Assembly: GCF_001423525.1 (NCBI RefSeq)
Contig: NZ_LMOI01000009.1
Location: forward strand, 1 to 35,807
Length of the DNA stretch: 35,807 nt
Direction of reading: 5' to 3'
Origin: Arthrobacter sp. Leaf137
GTDB taxonomy: Bacteria; Actinomycetota; Actinomycetes; Actinomycetales; Micrococcaceae
Both the position numbers and the translations under genes were made by a program. Shown here one piece after another: positions 8,532 to 16,682 of the stretch. The notes under the pieces are model-generated. The model was not told where the DNA came from, made no database searches, and worked only from the letters and a program-made list of their open reading frames with translations. Every line of letters starts with the position of its first letter. Position 1 is the first letter of the stretch.

Positions 8532-8555
8532 ATGCAGGACACACGATGCCTGCAT
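8532..8555 (+). promoter_or_regulatory. Inverted repeat overlapping the start codon of the ThDP enzyme gene
   Basis: ATGCAGG (8532-8538) and CCTGCAT (8549-8555) are perfect complements separated by 10 bases. The right arm contains the first two bases of the ATG at 8554. In mRNA this would hide the start codon in a hairpin; in DNA it could be a regulator site. Only seven base pairs are involved. Confidence 0.3.
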
Positions 8556-10206
8556 GACTACTCTCACCGTCTCCGGCCGCGTGGCACAGGTTCTCAGCAG
8601 CTATGCCAGCGACGTCTTCGGCGTCATGGGCAACGGCAACGTCTACTTCCTGGACGCCGCGGAGCAGCAGGGCCTGCGCTTCACCGCCGTCCGGCACGAG
8701 GGCGCCGCCATCGCCGCGGCCGACGCCTACTACCGGGCGTCCGGACGGCTCGCCGTGGGGACCACCACCTACGGCCCCGGCTACACCAACGCGCTCACCG
8801 CCCTGGCCGAGGCCGTCCAGGCGCAGATCCCCGTCGTACTGGTCACCGGGGACGCCCCCACCACCGGCGCCCGGCCCTGGGACGTGGACCAGGCCACCAT
8901 CGCCGCCGGCCTCGGCGCGGCCACCTTCACCGTCACCCGCGATGACGCGGACGCCATCACCCGGCAGGCGGTGGAGTACGCACTCTCCCGGCGCACCGCC
9001 GTCGTGCTTGCCATCCCCTACGACCTCGCCGCACTCGAAGCTGCAGAAGGGGACCTTCCGGAGCCGGCCGCTTTGAAGATGACGGACGACGGCGGCACGG
9101 ACCTTGCGCAGGTGGCCCGCCTGCTCGCCGGGGCACGGCGGCCGCTGATCCTGGCCGGCCGGGGCGCGCACCTCGCCGGCGCAGGCCCGGAGCTCCGCGA
9201 ACTCGCCGACCGGCTCGGCGCGCTGACCGCCGGAACTGCCCTGGCGCTCAACCTCCTCAATGGCGAGGGGTACCTGGGCGTGGCCGGCGGTTTCGGCACC
9301 GACACCGCGGCCGGGCTCATGGGCGAGGCCGATGTGGTCCTGGTGGCCGGGGCGAGCCTGAGCCCGTTCACCATGCGATTCGGGCACCTGCTGGGACCGG
9401 ATGCCACGGTCATCCAGATCGACACCGCGGTGGAGCCGACTAATCCGCGGGTGGACGTGTTTGTTCAGGCGGATGTGAAGGTTGCTGCTTCGCGGCTTTT
9501 GTCTCTGCTTGATGGCGAGGCCGCTGCTGGGGCGTGGCGTGCTGAGGCCTCCCGGCGTCTGGCTGTTGGGGCGGGCCACGCTGCTGGTTCTGATGAAATC
9601 GTAGACGGCCGACTGGATCCGCGGGCCCTGGCCGCCGCTTTGGATGCCGTACTGCCGGAGCGCCGCACGGTGGTCCAGGACGGCGGGCACTTCATCGGCT
9701 GGGCGCCCATGTACTGGCACATCCCGCGGCCGCAGGACCTGGTGATGGTGGGGACCGCCTTCCAGTCCATCGGGCTGGGTCTGGCCAGCGCCGTCGGGGC
9801 AGCCCGGGCAGTGGAAGATGACCGGACCCTGGTGCTGGCGTCCGGCGACGGCGGCTTCCTGATGGGCCTGTCCGACCTCGAATCGCTGATCGGTGCCGCC
9901 CGCAGCGCCATCGTGGTGATCTACAACGACGCCGCGTACGGAGCCGAGATCCACCAGTACGGTTCGCAGGGCCTGACCGAGAAGCCGATGCTGATCCCCG
10001 AGGTGGACTTCAGTGGTGTTGCCCGGGCATTGGGGGCGGAGTCCGCCGTCATCCGTTCTTTGGCCGATCTAAACGCGCTGCAGGACTGGATCGACGCCGG
10101 AGCCAAGGGAACGTTCGTGGCCGACTGCCGGATCACGTCCTCCGTCCGCGCGCCGTGGCTGACCGAGTGGATGAACGCCAAGCAGGCGGCAGTGGCGGCG
10201 AAGTAA
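8554..10206 (+). CDS. Thiamine-diphosphate-dependent enzyme, decarboxylase/acetolactate synthase-like
   Basis: This 550-residue cytoplasmic enzyme has the three-domain layout of the pyruvate decarboxylase/ALS superfamily. The N-terminal PYR domain holds RHEGAAIAAADAYYR with the cofactor-activating Glu at about residue 49. A central Rossmann-like domain follows. The C-terminal PP domain carries GDGGFLMGLSDLESL (about 431-445) and YND (about 458), i.e. the GDG-x(about 26)-N motif that binds Mg-ThDP. The ATG at 8554 (MTTLTVSGRV) is preferred on family grounds, although the frame opens at 8518. With the nearby aminotransferase and permease it could decarboxylate a 2-oxo acid from amino acid breakdown, for example an aromatic one. 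A C-C ligase or other ALS-type role is equally possible. Confidence 0.88.
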   Translation: MTTLTVSGRVAQVLSSYASDVFGVMGNGNVYFLDAAEQQGLRFTAVRHEGAAIAAADAYYRASGRLAVGTTTYGPGYTNALTALAEAVQAQIPVVLVTGDAPTTGARPWDVDQATIAAGLGAATFTVTRDDADAITRQAVEYALSRRTAVVLAIPYDLAALEAAEGDLPEPAALKMTDDGGTDLAQVARLLAGARRPLILAGRGAHLAGAGPELRELADRLGALTAGTALALNLLNGEGYLGVAGGFGTDTAAGLMGEADVVLVAGASLSPFTMRFGHLLGPDATVIQIDTAVEPTNPRVDVFVQADVKVAASRLLSLLDGEAAAGAWRAEASRRLAVGAGHAAGSDEIVDGRLDPRALAAALDAVLPERRTVVQDGGHFIGWAPMYWHIPRPQDLVMVGTAFQSIGLGLASAVGAARAVEDDRTLVLASGDGGFLMGLSDLESLIGAARSAIVVIYNDAAYGAEIHQYGSQGLTEKPMLIPEVDFSGVARALGAESAVIRSLADLNALQDWIDAGAKGTFVADCRITSSVRAPWLTEWMNAKQAAVAAK

Positions 10207-10396
10207 GACTGGGGCAGGGATCGGCCTCGCCGTCGGCGTTCCCGCCACGCTTGTCGAGCGCTCCGGCTACTTCGCCCCTACCCTAGTATTCGTTTGCGGT
10301 GCGCGACTCGTTGACTTGACTATCGCCTCGGCCCACACTGGCGCTACGCCTGCCAGGCAAGCCGTGCCCCGGTGGGACTGATCAGGGAGGGCTCTC

Positions 10397-10852
10397 ATGC
10401 CTGTCATCGAAGAAAGTGTCTTTATCGACCGGCCGCCCGAAGAGGTTTTCGCATTCCTTACCAAGACTGACAACATCCCTGTTTGGGATTCGTCGGTCAT
10501 CCGGGCTGAACAGGTGGGTGACGGCCCGGTGGGTCTCGGCACACGCTCAAAAGGAACCAGCAAGATATTGGGCAGGCAGTTCGACTGGGTAACTGAGAAC
10601 GTCCACTTCGAACCGCCAAAGCAGTCAATCATCCGCTCCGTCGAGGGCAAATTCGACTTCACCATCAGCAACGTTCTGGAACCGGAAGCCAGCGGAACTC
10701 GCCTGACGTACCGTGTGGAAGTGGACAGCGGAATGGGCGGATTCTTTGGCAAACTTGCCGACCCGCTCGTGCAAAAAACACATACCCGAACCGTCCGGGC
10801 GAACCTGGAGACCGTCGCGGACCTGTTGGCGGAACATCCCGCCGGCCCCTGA
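10397..10852 (+). CDS. SRPBCC-superfamily small protein
   Basis: This 151-residue protein has the START/Bet v1-like SRPBCC pattern: an N-terminal strand and helix (ESVFIDRPPEEVFAFLTKTDNIPVW), the GLGTRSKGTSKILGRQFDW strands, and a long C-terminal helix (TVRANLETVADLLAE). These folds bind hydrophobic ligands in a cavity, and many members are uncharacterised. AGGGAGGGCTCTC precedes the ATG at 10397. The next gene starts 49 bp later on the same strand, but no functional link is evident. Confidence 0.8.
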   Translation: MPVIEESVFIDRPPEEVFAFLTKTDNIPVWDSSVIRAEQVGDGPVGLGTRSKGTSKILGRQFDWVTENVHFEPPKQSIIRSVEGKFDFTISNVLEPEASGTRLTYRVEVDSGMGGFFGKLADPLVQKTHTRTVRANLETVADLLAEHPAGP

Positions 10853-10901
10853 GCCCGCTGAACACCTGTTGGCGGGCGGTCCGGCGGGACTATCATGAGC
10901 C

Positions 10902-11615
10902 ATGCCCGTGACCGGCCGAACCGTTTCCGCCGCGGTGCTGCTCGTCGTTGGGGCAGGACTGGCCGTGCTGGCTGTGCTGGTCCACTACGGATTCATGAGG
11001 GTGTACGGCGATGTCAGCGGTACCGCGTTCGAAGGGCTCATGTGGGGGTTGACGGCCGGTCCCGCCGGGTTGGGTCTTGGCTTGGTCATGGTCTTCGCCT
11101 TGGCCGGCCTGGCGCTTTCGACACGACGATGGATGCGGCTGACTGCTGCGGCCATCCCCGTCCTGATGCTGATCGCGATGTTCGCCGTCACTCCCCTTGC
11201 CCTGGACAAACGGCTTGAAGTTCAGTTCGTATCCACTCCGCAGTGCATGTCCGAGGACACCCCGGAGCCGATGGCCAGCGCGGATCGCCAAGCCCAGCAG
11301 GTGTTCGATTCCATCATCCACATCGGCAATTTCAAGAGTGGCGGCATGAGCGGAGTCGGCGGCTGTACCCGCTGGTTTGTGCTCCAAGGAGACGCCGACG
11401 TGCTCCAGCACTACCGCGGAGCGCTGCCAGCGGCGGGCTGGGCTGTGGTCGAGGACGACGGGACCCACCTGCGGGCCCACCGTGATGGCGGGGCATTCGA
11501 TGTGACGCCCTGTCCCGGAGGCGGCGTTATCTGGGCAGGAAGCGACAAAGACCCCTCATACGGGCAGGGAGGGCCTGCACTGGCGGGTAGCGAGATTTGT
11601 CCACACGACCTCTGA
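10902..11615 (+). CDS. Hypothetical membrane protein with C-terminal extracytoplasmic domain
   Basis: I do not recognise this 237-residue protein. It has three hydrophobic segments (about residues 8-28, 45-70 and 78-97), followed by a soluble domain of about 135 residues. That domain has four well-separated Cys residues (contexts PQCM, GGCTRW, TPCPGG and EICPHDL) that could form disulfides outside the cell. The fragment VLQHYRGALPAAGWAVVEDDG resembles small domains of actinobacterial lipoproteins and membrane proteins. The start at 10902 has only a weak ribosome binding site. It is convergent with the DinB-like gene. Confidence 0.65.
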   Translation: MPVTGRTVSAAVLLVVGAGLAVLAVLVHYGFMRVYGDVSGTAFEGLMWGLTAGPAGLGLGLVMVFALAGLALSTRRWMRLTAAAIPVLMLIAMFAVTPLALDKRLEVQFVSTPQCMSEDTPEPMASADRQAQQVFDSIIHIGNFKSGGMSGVGGCTRWFVLQGDADVLQHYRGALPAAGWAVVEDDGTHLRAHRDGGAFDVTPCPGGGVIWAGSDKDPSYGQGGPALAGSEICPHDL

Positions 11616-11658
11616 ACACGGAAATTCGCGAGGCAATATCGACTCTTAGGGCGGGCTG

Positions 11659-12138
11659 CTAATTCACTACGAGGTGTTGATGACCGTCGATGAGCTCCCG
11701 GACGATGTCCAAGTGGCCCGCGTGGACGGACGTCTCAGCGAGCACGCGGAACAGGACCTCACGCCCAGTGGACATCGGTGGTGCGTCGAACACGCTGGCT
11801 GGGGGCCACCAGCGGGGTGGTGCATCAAGATCGACCGCCGCAAGGACCTCGTCACTTCGGGCGATTTCGCGCTGGTAGATGGCGACGGCCTCGGCTCCGG
11901 TCATCGGTTCGGACGCCCACCCGTCGTGCAGTTCTGCAATGGCTCGGTCATCACCGCCGAGAACGGCCGATATCCAGAACATCTCGTCGTCGAAGGCCAG
12001 GTGGTTGAGCAGCCGCGTCATCGTCCAGCCGGACGGGACTAAAGAACGGCGCATCTGGTGGTCATCGAGGCCGTCGACTGTCCGGAGGACATGCCTGCGC
12101 TCACTTCCCAGCTGGGCAAGCAATGGGGCATCGCTCAT
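11659..12138 (-). CDS. DinB/DUF664-family protein
   Basis: This 159-residue predicted four-helix protein has LVPSGWTMTRLLNHLAFDDEMFW near residues 33-55 and AETSVHAGHLDIVRELIDG near the C-terminus. Both are characteristic of the DinB/DUF664 group within the DinB/YfiT metalloenzyme fold. The His residues in NHLAFDDE and VHAGHLD are candidate metal ligands. Related proteins include bacillithiol/mycothiol transferases and maleylpyruvate isomerases, so a thiol-dependent transferase role is possible but unproven. The ATG at 12138 has no strong ribosome binding site. It is downstream of the ArsR/AHSA1 pair on the same strand, 172 bp after it, and may belong to the same unit. Confidence 0.8.
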   Translation of the reverse strand: MSDAPLLAQLGSERRHVLRTVDGLDDHQMRRSLVPSGWTMTRLLNHLAFDDEMFWISAVLGGDDRAIAELHDGWASEPMTGAEAVAIYQREIARSDEVLAAVDLDAPPRWWPPASVFDAPPMSTGREVLFRVLAETSVHAGHLDIVRELIDGHQHLVVN

Positions 12139-12310
12139 GCCGCGTGCTCATATCCGATTTGGCAGCGGAGCCCACGGCGGTCAACCACTTGGCCATCGGA
12201 CCCGGCCCACGGCTTTGGCGAAAGTGGATCAACCACCGACCCGTCAGCGGAAAGTCTGTCAAACCACTCATGGAGGCGCCCCGGTTTGGCTGTTCGCAGC
12301 AGCGAGAGCA

Positions 12311-12802
12311 TCACAGGGCGGTGCTGTCCTGGACCCGTTCGATGGTGGCAGCCCAGCCCTCCCGGGTACCGCCCATTATGAGCTTTTGCACCTCTTCGAT
12401 GTCCAGATGCTCGGAGAACTGAACTGTGAGGACGAGCTCCGTCTCCTTTCCCAAATCGTTGAGCTGCACCGTGACAACCGGGGCAGTCAGTTCGTTCTCG
12501 CCGTCGAGCTCTGGCCAGCCTCCCACCGCTCCCCAGCGGAAGACGAGCCGCTCGTCAGGAACGATCTCCAGGTAGATCCCACCGGTGGGATAACTGAGTT
12601 CCTCGTTGACGATCATCTGCTGCTTCCATGTGCCCCCAACCCGCAGATCCACCTCAATGGGAGTAGCCGGTGTGGGCATGTCAGGGTTGTGGAACCAACC
12701 AAGATGCCGGGGGTCGGTCCAGGCGGTGAACACGGCATGCCGCGAGGCCGCCAACGTTCGGGCAAGGGTGAAGCTTCGATCCTGAGTTGGGTAGTGGGTC
12801 AT
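12311..12802 (-). CDS. AHSA1/SRPBCC-domain protein
   Basis: This 163-residue protein of the Aha1-like branch of SRPBCC proteins begins with FTLARTLAASRHAVFTAWTDPRHLGWF and contains the VGGTWKQQM, ERLVFRWG and TELVLTVQFSE segments typical of the family. A helix follows (GTREGWAATIERVQD). Its ATG overlaps the TGA of the ArsR gene (ATGA at 12799-12802), so it is translationally coupled to it. ArsR plus AHSA1 is a common two-gene unit in actinobacteria. Its biochemical role is not known and ligand binding is assumed. Confidence 0.87.
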   Translation of the reverse strand: MTHYPTQDRSFTLARTLAASRHAVFTAWTDPRHLGWFHNPDMPTPATPIEVDLRVGGTWKQQMIVNEELSYPTGGIYLEIVPDERLVFRWGAVGGWPELDGENELTAPVVTVQLNDLGKETELVLTVQFSEHLDIEEVQKLIMGGTREGWAATIERVQDSTAL

Positions 12803-13149
12803 CTGTCCTCCAGCTCGGTGGGCTCAACAGGGTTCTCGGACTTTGCCGCGAGCTGAGCCTCAAGGCGGTCCAGACGTGGGCCCAGGAAATCGCGGTACGG
12901 GCGCATCCACTCCTCCACCTGCTGCAACGGAGCAGTTTCAAGCCGGCAGTTCCTCCATTGGGCCGACCGGGACTTGGTGATCAGCCCCGCCTGCTCGAGC
13001 ACCTTCAGGTGGCGCGACACGGAGGGAACACTAATGGTGTGCGGAGCGGCCAGTTCGGTCACCGTCGCCTCACCACGCTGCAACTGCGCCAACAAGGCGC
13101 GACGGGTGGGATCCGCCAGCGCAAGGAATATCGCACTCAGTTCGTCCAT
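12799..13149 (-). CDS. ArsR-family winged-helix repressor
   Basis: This 116-residue regulator shows the full ArsR winged helix: IFLALADPTRRALLAQLQRGEATVTELA, then SVPSVSRHLKVLEQAGLITKSRSAQWRNCRLE. The metal-binding CxCxD-type motif of ArsR/SmtB metal sensors is absent, so it is one of the non-metal members usually paired with an SRPBCC protein. It is the first gene of the coupled pair with the AHSA1 protein. A palindrome 14 bp upstream of its ATG (13163-13184) is the likely autoregulatory operator. Confidence 0.9.
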   Translation of the reverse strand: MDELSAIFLALADPTRRALLAQLQRGEATVTELAAPHTISVPSVSRHLKVLEQAGLITKSRSAQWRNCRLETAPLQQVEEWMRPYRDFLGPRLDRLEAQLAAKSENPVEPTELEDR

Positions 13150-13162
13150 TTGCGCCTTAGCC

Positions 13163-13184
13163 TAATTACGCACAAGCGCAATTA
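13163..13184. promoter_or_regulatory. Palindromic operator candidate for the ArsR repressor
   Basis: TAATTACGC (13163-13171) and GCGCAATTA (13176-13184) are inverted repeats, matching at 8 of 9 positions around the four-base spacer ACAA, directly upstream of the ArsR start codon. Another TTGCGC half-site lies at about 13150. The AT-rich palindrome next to the start codon is where ArsR-family repressors usually bind. Confidence 0.6.
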
Positions 13185-13258
13185 CAAGAGCTCCGGATGT
13201 CTTTGGCCCGCATCAGATCGACCGTCCGGGCCACTTTTCTCCCGAGTCAGGAATACCA

Positions 13259-14215
13259 ATGCAGGGCCTCGCGGTTGGCCCAAGCATGAAGGCAATCACT
13301 TACAGCTCATACGGAAACCCCGACGTCCTCGAATACGGCGACCAGCCGATGCCGAAGGTGGGGCCGGGCATGGTCCTGGTCAAAGTCAAGGCAGCAGCGG
13401 TGAACCCGGTGGACTGGAAGATCATGGCCGGCGGCCTGGACGCCGTCATGGACCTGCAGTTTCCCGCCACCCCCGGCTGGGACGTGGCCGGCGTTGTGGA
13501 GTCGGTGGGCATCGATGCCCGGCAGTTCCAGGCCGGCGACGAGGTTATCTCCTACGCCCGCAAAGACTACGTCCACGGCGGCAGCTTCGCTGAGTACATC
13601 GCCCTGCCGGAGCGGCTCCTGGCCCGGAAGCCTGCCACCCTCGGCTGGAACGAGTCGGCTGGCCTGCCGCTGGCCGGACTCACCGCCTACCAGGTCCTCC
13701 ACCGGCTGGGCCTGAAGGACGGCGAAACGGTCCTGATCCACGGCGGTTCCGGCGGCGTCGGCTCGTTGGGCATCCAGGTCGCCGTAGCCCTGGGCGCCAG
13801 CGTCATCGCCACCGCCTCCGAAAAGAACCACGATTTCCTCCGCTCCCTGGGCGCCGAGCCTGTGGCCTATGGCGAAGGGCTTGCAGACCGCGTCCGGGCA
13901 CTGCGCCCCAACGGCGTGGACGTGGTGGCCGACTTCGTAGGCGAAAACCTCGACGCGACCCTGGCCGTCCTGGCCGAGGGTGGCCGGCACGCCTCCATCG
14001 CCGACAGCGACGTTGAACAGCACGGCGGGGACTGGATGTGGGTCAACCCGGTAGGCGCCGACCTGCAGGCACTCGCCGATCTGGTGGACAGCCGGAACCT
14101 GCGGGTGGAAGTTGCCGAGGTCTTCCCGCTGGAGAAGGCCGCGGACGCCTTCCGCTCCAACATGGAAGGCCACACCCGCGGCAAGATCATCGTCGCGGTG
14201 GACCAGGACTCCTGA
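13259..14215 (+). CDS. Zinc-free medium-chain NAD(P)H oxidoreductase (quinone oxidoreductase-like)
   Basis: This 318-residue MDR-superfamily enzyme carries the motifs AAAVNPVDWKIMAG, GWDVAGVVESVG, ESAGLPLAGLTAYQVLHRLG and the nucleotide-binding loop LIHGGSGGVGSLGIQVAVALGA. It lacks the structural-zinc Cys cluster, as in quinone oxidoreductases and zinc-free reductases. The ATG at 13259 has AGGAATACCA upstream. Homology to the family begins at the second Met (13286, MKAITYSSYGNPDVL), which has no clear ribosome binding site, so nine extra residues are likely. It reduces quinones or enones with NADPH by family inference. A strong hairpin follows the stop codon. Confidence 0.88.
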   Translation: MQGLAVGPSMKAITYSSYGNPDVLEYGDQPMPKVGPGMVLVKVKAAAVNPVDWKIMAGGLDAVMDLQFPATPGWDVAGVVESVGIDARQFQAGDEVISYARKDYVHGGSFAEYIALPERLLARKPATLGWNESAGLPLAGLTAYQVLHRLGLKDGETVLIHGGSGGVGSLGIQVAVALGASVIATASEKNHDFLRSLGAEPVAYGEGLADRVRALRPNGVDVVADFVGENLDATLAVLAEGGRHASIADSDVEQHGGDWMWVNPVGADLQALADLVDSRNLRVEVAEVFPLEKAADAFRSNMEGHTRGKIIVAVDQDS

Positions 14216-14233
14216 TCCGGCCAGCTGACTGAC

Positions 14234-14264
14234 GAAGGCTCCGTCCTCAAGGGACGGAGCCTTC
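14234..14264 (+). terminator. Strong terminator hairpin after the oxidoreductase gene
   Basis: A perfect 13-bp stem (GAAGGCTCCGTCC paired with its complement) has a five-base loop and starts 18 bp after the stop codon. No long T run follows. It could also serve the convergent operon ending at 14335. Confidence 0.8.
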
Positions 14265-14334
14265 GCCGCACTTCAGCCCGGAGCCTTCCCCGCCGGGCAG
14301 CCAGCTCGCGGAGCAGCTCCCCAAGCCGAGAAGC

Positions 14335-15777
14335 CTAAGTGAAGAGGATCGGCTCCTCGTCTGCCACCAAGAGGCCCGGAAGCCGGCCGGCGTCGTCAAG
14401 GGAATCAAGCCCCAGCACCATCTGGCGAACGCCAACAACACCTTCGGCAGGGAGCCTGGTCCCGGCCAGGCCCTCAAACTTACCGATGGTCTCCTCATCG
14501 CTAAGCCGGTTGGTGGCCGCCCCCTTGGCCTTAGCCGCCTGCACCCCGAAAGTGTCCGTATCCGTCTGCACCTCAAGGTAAGGCTCAGCCGATCCGCCGT
14601 GCTGCAGCGGATCCACCTCAACATGGATCCGACCCATGAGTTCCTTGACCCGTGGATCGTTCCGGCCCGGCTCCGCCACCTGGTCCAGCCCCACCTGGCC
14701 GTACGTCAGCGCGGCAGCCAACGCATAATGCATGCTCAGCTGGGTGGACACGAGCGACCTGACATCAGCGGCGCCGCACATGTCTGAAATCAGCGCACTG
14801 GTCTTTACCACGATCTTCTGCGTCGATTCCGGCGTAAGCCCGTGCCTGGCCCTGAGGTCCAGGACCGCATCGATGGCTGAATGAGTGCTCCGGCACGTGG
14901 CATGCGGCTTGATGGACGCGCGCTCCACCTGCCATTCCTCACCCAGGGTGCCGAACAGCACATCCTCCCGCACCTCGTCCGGCTGGCCATACAGCTTAAG
15001 GAAGCCGCCCCACGGAGCGGAAAACAGGTCGCGGGGTCCCGTGAATCCGGCACTGGCCAGCAGGGCACTGTTCAACCCGGATTCCGCGGCGCGCCCAACG
15101 TGCATCCGCTTGGACATGGCACCGTCCCCGATGAAGGCCCAGGTGCCGCCGGTGAACGATCCCGCCAGTCCGATGGCCGACACCAACTGCCGGGCATCCA
15201 GGCCCAGCACCACCCCCGCAGCCACGGCCGCCCCGAAGCTTCCACACACGCCAGTGGAGTGCCACCCGCGGTTGTTGACTGCGTCGTAACCACCCAGCGC
15301 GTCCTGGACGCGGCGCGCCACCTCGTAGCCGCTGACGACGGCGGTGAGTAGCCTTGCTCCGTCGACGTGCGTGCCGCCGTCGTACTTCCCGTTCCCCCGC
15401 CCGACGCCCCGGGCGACCGCCACGGCACTCAGCGCGGCCGGAACCACGACGGCGCCGGAGTGGTCGCAACCGCCGGAATCATCGAGTTCAAAGGCGTGGC
15501 TGGCCACCCCGTTCACGAAGGCTGCTCCCAGCGGCGGCAGCGCAGCTGGCGTCCCCCACAGTGGAACACCGGTCCCCTCGGAAGGGGATCCGTGGGCCGC
15601 GGCGAGCGCAGTTCTGGCGGTCGCGACTTCACGTGAAGCTGCGCCGGCGATCCCAGCGCCCAGCGTGTCGAGAAGATGGATTTTGGCCCGGTGCAGGACG
15701 CTTGCGGGAATGTCGTCCGGGCGGAGGCCGGTGATGAAAGCGGCAATGTGGTCCGATGCTGTCTGTTGCGGGCTCAT
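14335..15777 (-). CDS. MmgE/PrpD-family protein (epimerase/dehydratase/decarboxylase fold)
   Basis: This 480-residue protein shows the MmgE/PrpD all-helical core: HRAKIHLLDTLGAGIAG (about 29-45), NGVASHAFELDD (89-100), DHSGAVVVPAALSAVAVA (105-122), and the RGWHSTGVCGSFGAAVAAG segment. Family members include 2-methylcitrate dehydratase, cis-aconitate decarboxylase and iminodisuccinate epimerase, all acting on small di- or tricarboxylates. It is the last gene of the seven-gene operon, and its ATG overlaps the TGA of the upstream deacetylase-like gene (15774-15777). No methylcitrate-cycle genes (prpB, prpC) are near, so a PrpD role is unlikely. With the C-N lyase at the head of the operon, epimerisation or isomerisation of an imino- or amino-dicarboxylate is an attractive hypothesis. 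Confidence 0.85.
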   Translation of the reverse strand: MSPQQTASDHIAAFITGLRPDDIPASVLHRAKIHLLDTLGAGIAGAASREVATARTALAAAHGSPSEGTGVPLWGTPAALPPLGAAFVNGVASHAFELDDSGGCDHSGAVVVPAALSAVAVARGVGRGNGKYDGGTHVDGARLLTAVVSGYEVARRVQDALGGYDAVNNRGWHSTGVCGSFGAAVAAGVVLGLDARQLVSAIGLAGSFTGGTWAFIGDGAMSKRMHVGRAAESGLNSALLASAGFTGPRDLFSAPWGGFLKLYGQPDEVREDVLFGTLGEEWQVERASIKPHATCRSTHSAIDAVLDLRARHGLTPESTQKIVVKTSALISDMCGAADVRSLVSTQLSMHYALAAALTYGQVGLDQVAEPGRNDPRVKELMGRIHVEVDPLQHGGSAEPYLEVQTDTDTFGVQAAKAKGAATNRLSDEETIGKFEGLAGTRLPAEGVVGVRQMVLGLDSLDDAGRLPGLLVADEEPILFT

Positions 15778-16682
15778 GCTGGTGCGCCTTCACGGGTCAG
15801 GGTATGAAAGATTTCGGCCGGATGGGACGGACTGTTGGGTGCAGCGTTTTGCCGCCACCATTGGGCAACCTCTCCGCCGGTGGCTTGCCAAACGCCGCTG
15901 CAGGAGTTGACGTGCTCAAGGAACTGCCGGAGCATCCCGACCCGTCCGGGCGTGCCGATGATTTCCGGATGGAGGGTGAGGACGAAGCACAGCCCCTCGG
16001 CAAGGTAGGCGTCGAACTCGAGTATCCAGTTCCGCAGCACCTCCCTGCTGGAGGCGATGCGCGGGCTGCCCTTGGGGATTGGCGGGTCCAGGTTGAATAC
16101 AAAGTACGGGAAGTCGTCCAGTTCGTGGTGCCGCGGTACTTCCACCAGGTCCGCGGCACTGGCGGCGTGGAAGTGCGGAAGATCGTCGCCGTGCCAGGAC
16201 GACGACCAGGTGAATCCAAGGCCTGCCAACTGTTCGGGCAGTCCCGCCGCGAAAGATCCGCGCCCCGCCCGGAAGCCTTGCGGGCTGATTCCCAGCAAGA
16301 CATCAAAGGCGTCCTGGGCGCGCCCGATGCTCTCCAGCTGTTGGCTCAAGGTCTGCTGCCCCATGTCCTCCAGCGCCCATCCCATGTTGGCCGGTTCGTG
16401 GCCGGCGGCGGCCACGGCATCGGCCTGGCGCGGATAGGTCAAAAGATTGCTGCCGGGGATGAACCAGCTCGCCCGGGTACCGAAGCGGGCCAACTCCGCC
16501 AGCAGGCGGTCCACTCCACGGTTCCCGCCATACTGGCCCACTGACAGGCTTTTGGCACGGTCGACGGCGTCGGGCGCCGCGGCGAGGACGGACAGTTCCG
16601 CTTCAAACCCCACAGTGACGACGAAGGCACACCGGTTTTGTCCAGGCCACCTTCCCACCGGGGGTTCCTGCAGGTAGGTCAT
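15774..16682 (-). CDS. Degenerate NodB-fold (polysaccharide deacetylase-like) protein lacking metal ligands
   Basis: This 302-residue paralogue of the next upstream gene retains the GFRAGRGSF, SSSWHGDDLP, EVPRHHELDD and LHPEIIGTPGR landmarks of this branch. It has lost the metal site. The Asp that follows the first strand is Glu27 here (VGFEAEL). The two His residues of GHEVAHHGYKHE are replaced in GHEPANMGWALE (Met100 and Leu104). No signal peptide is present, so it is cytoplasmic. Its ATG at 16682 overlaps the TGA of the active-looking paralogue (16679-16682), and its own TGA overlaps the MmgE/PrpD start. The frame is open upstream to 16847, but that part only duplicates the coding region of the neighbour. 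It may be a non-catalytic partner subunit or a metal-independent enzyme; allantoinase PuuE shows that this fold can do chemistry on small amides. Confidence 0.82.
   Translation of the reverse strand: MTYLQEPPVGRWPGQNRCAFVVTVGFEAELSVLAAAPDAVDRAKSLSVGQYGGNRGVDRLLAELARFGTRASWFIPGSNLLTYPRQADAVAAAGHEPANMGWALEDMGQQTLSQQLESIGRAQDAFDVLLGISPQGFRAGRGSFAAGLPEQLAGLGFTWSSSWHGDDLPHFHAASAADLVEVPRHHELDDFPYFVFNLDPPIPKGSPRIASSREVLRNWILEFDAYLAEGLCFVLTLHPEIIGTPGRVGMLRQFLEHVNSCSGVWQATGGEVAQWWRQNAAPNSPSHPAEIFHTLTREGAPA

Noticed and set aside
8380..9954. 524-codon open frame on the minus strand opposite the ThDP enzyme
   Set aside because: It lies antisense to a gene with complete ThDP motifs. It has no ribosome binding site and a Gly/Arg/Gln-biased composition.
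14335..15777. 2-methylcitrate dehydratase (prpD) of propionate metabolism
   Set aside because: No prpB or prpC gene is nearby, and the protein belongs to a lyase/ABC operon. Family membership alone does not fix the reaction.
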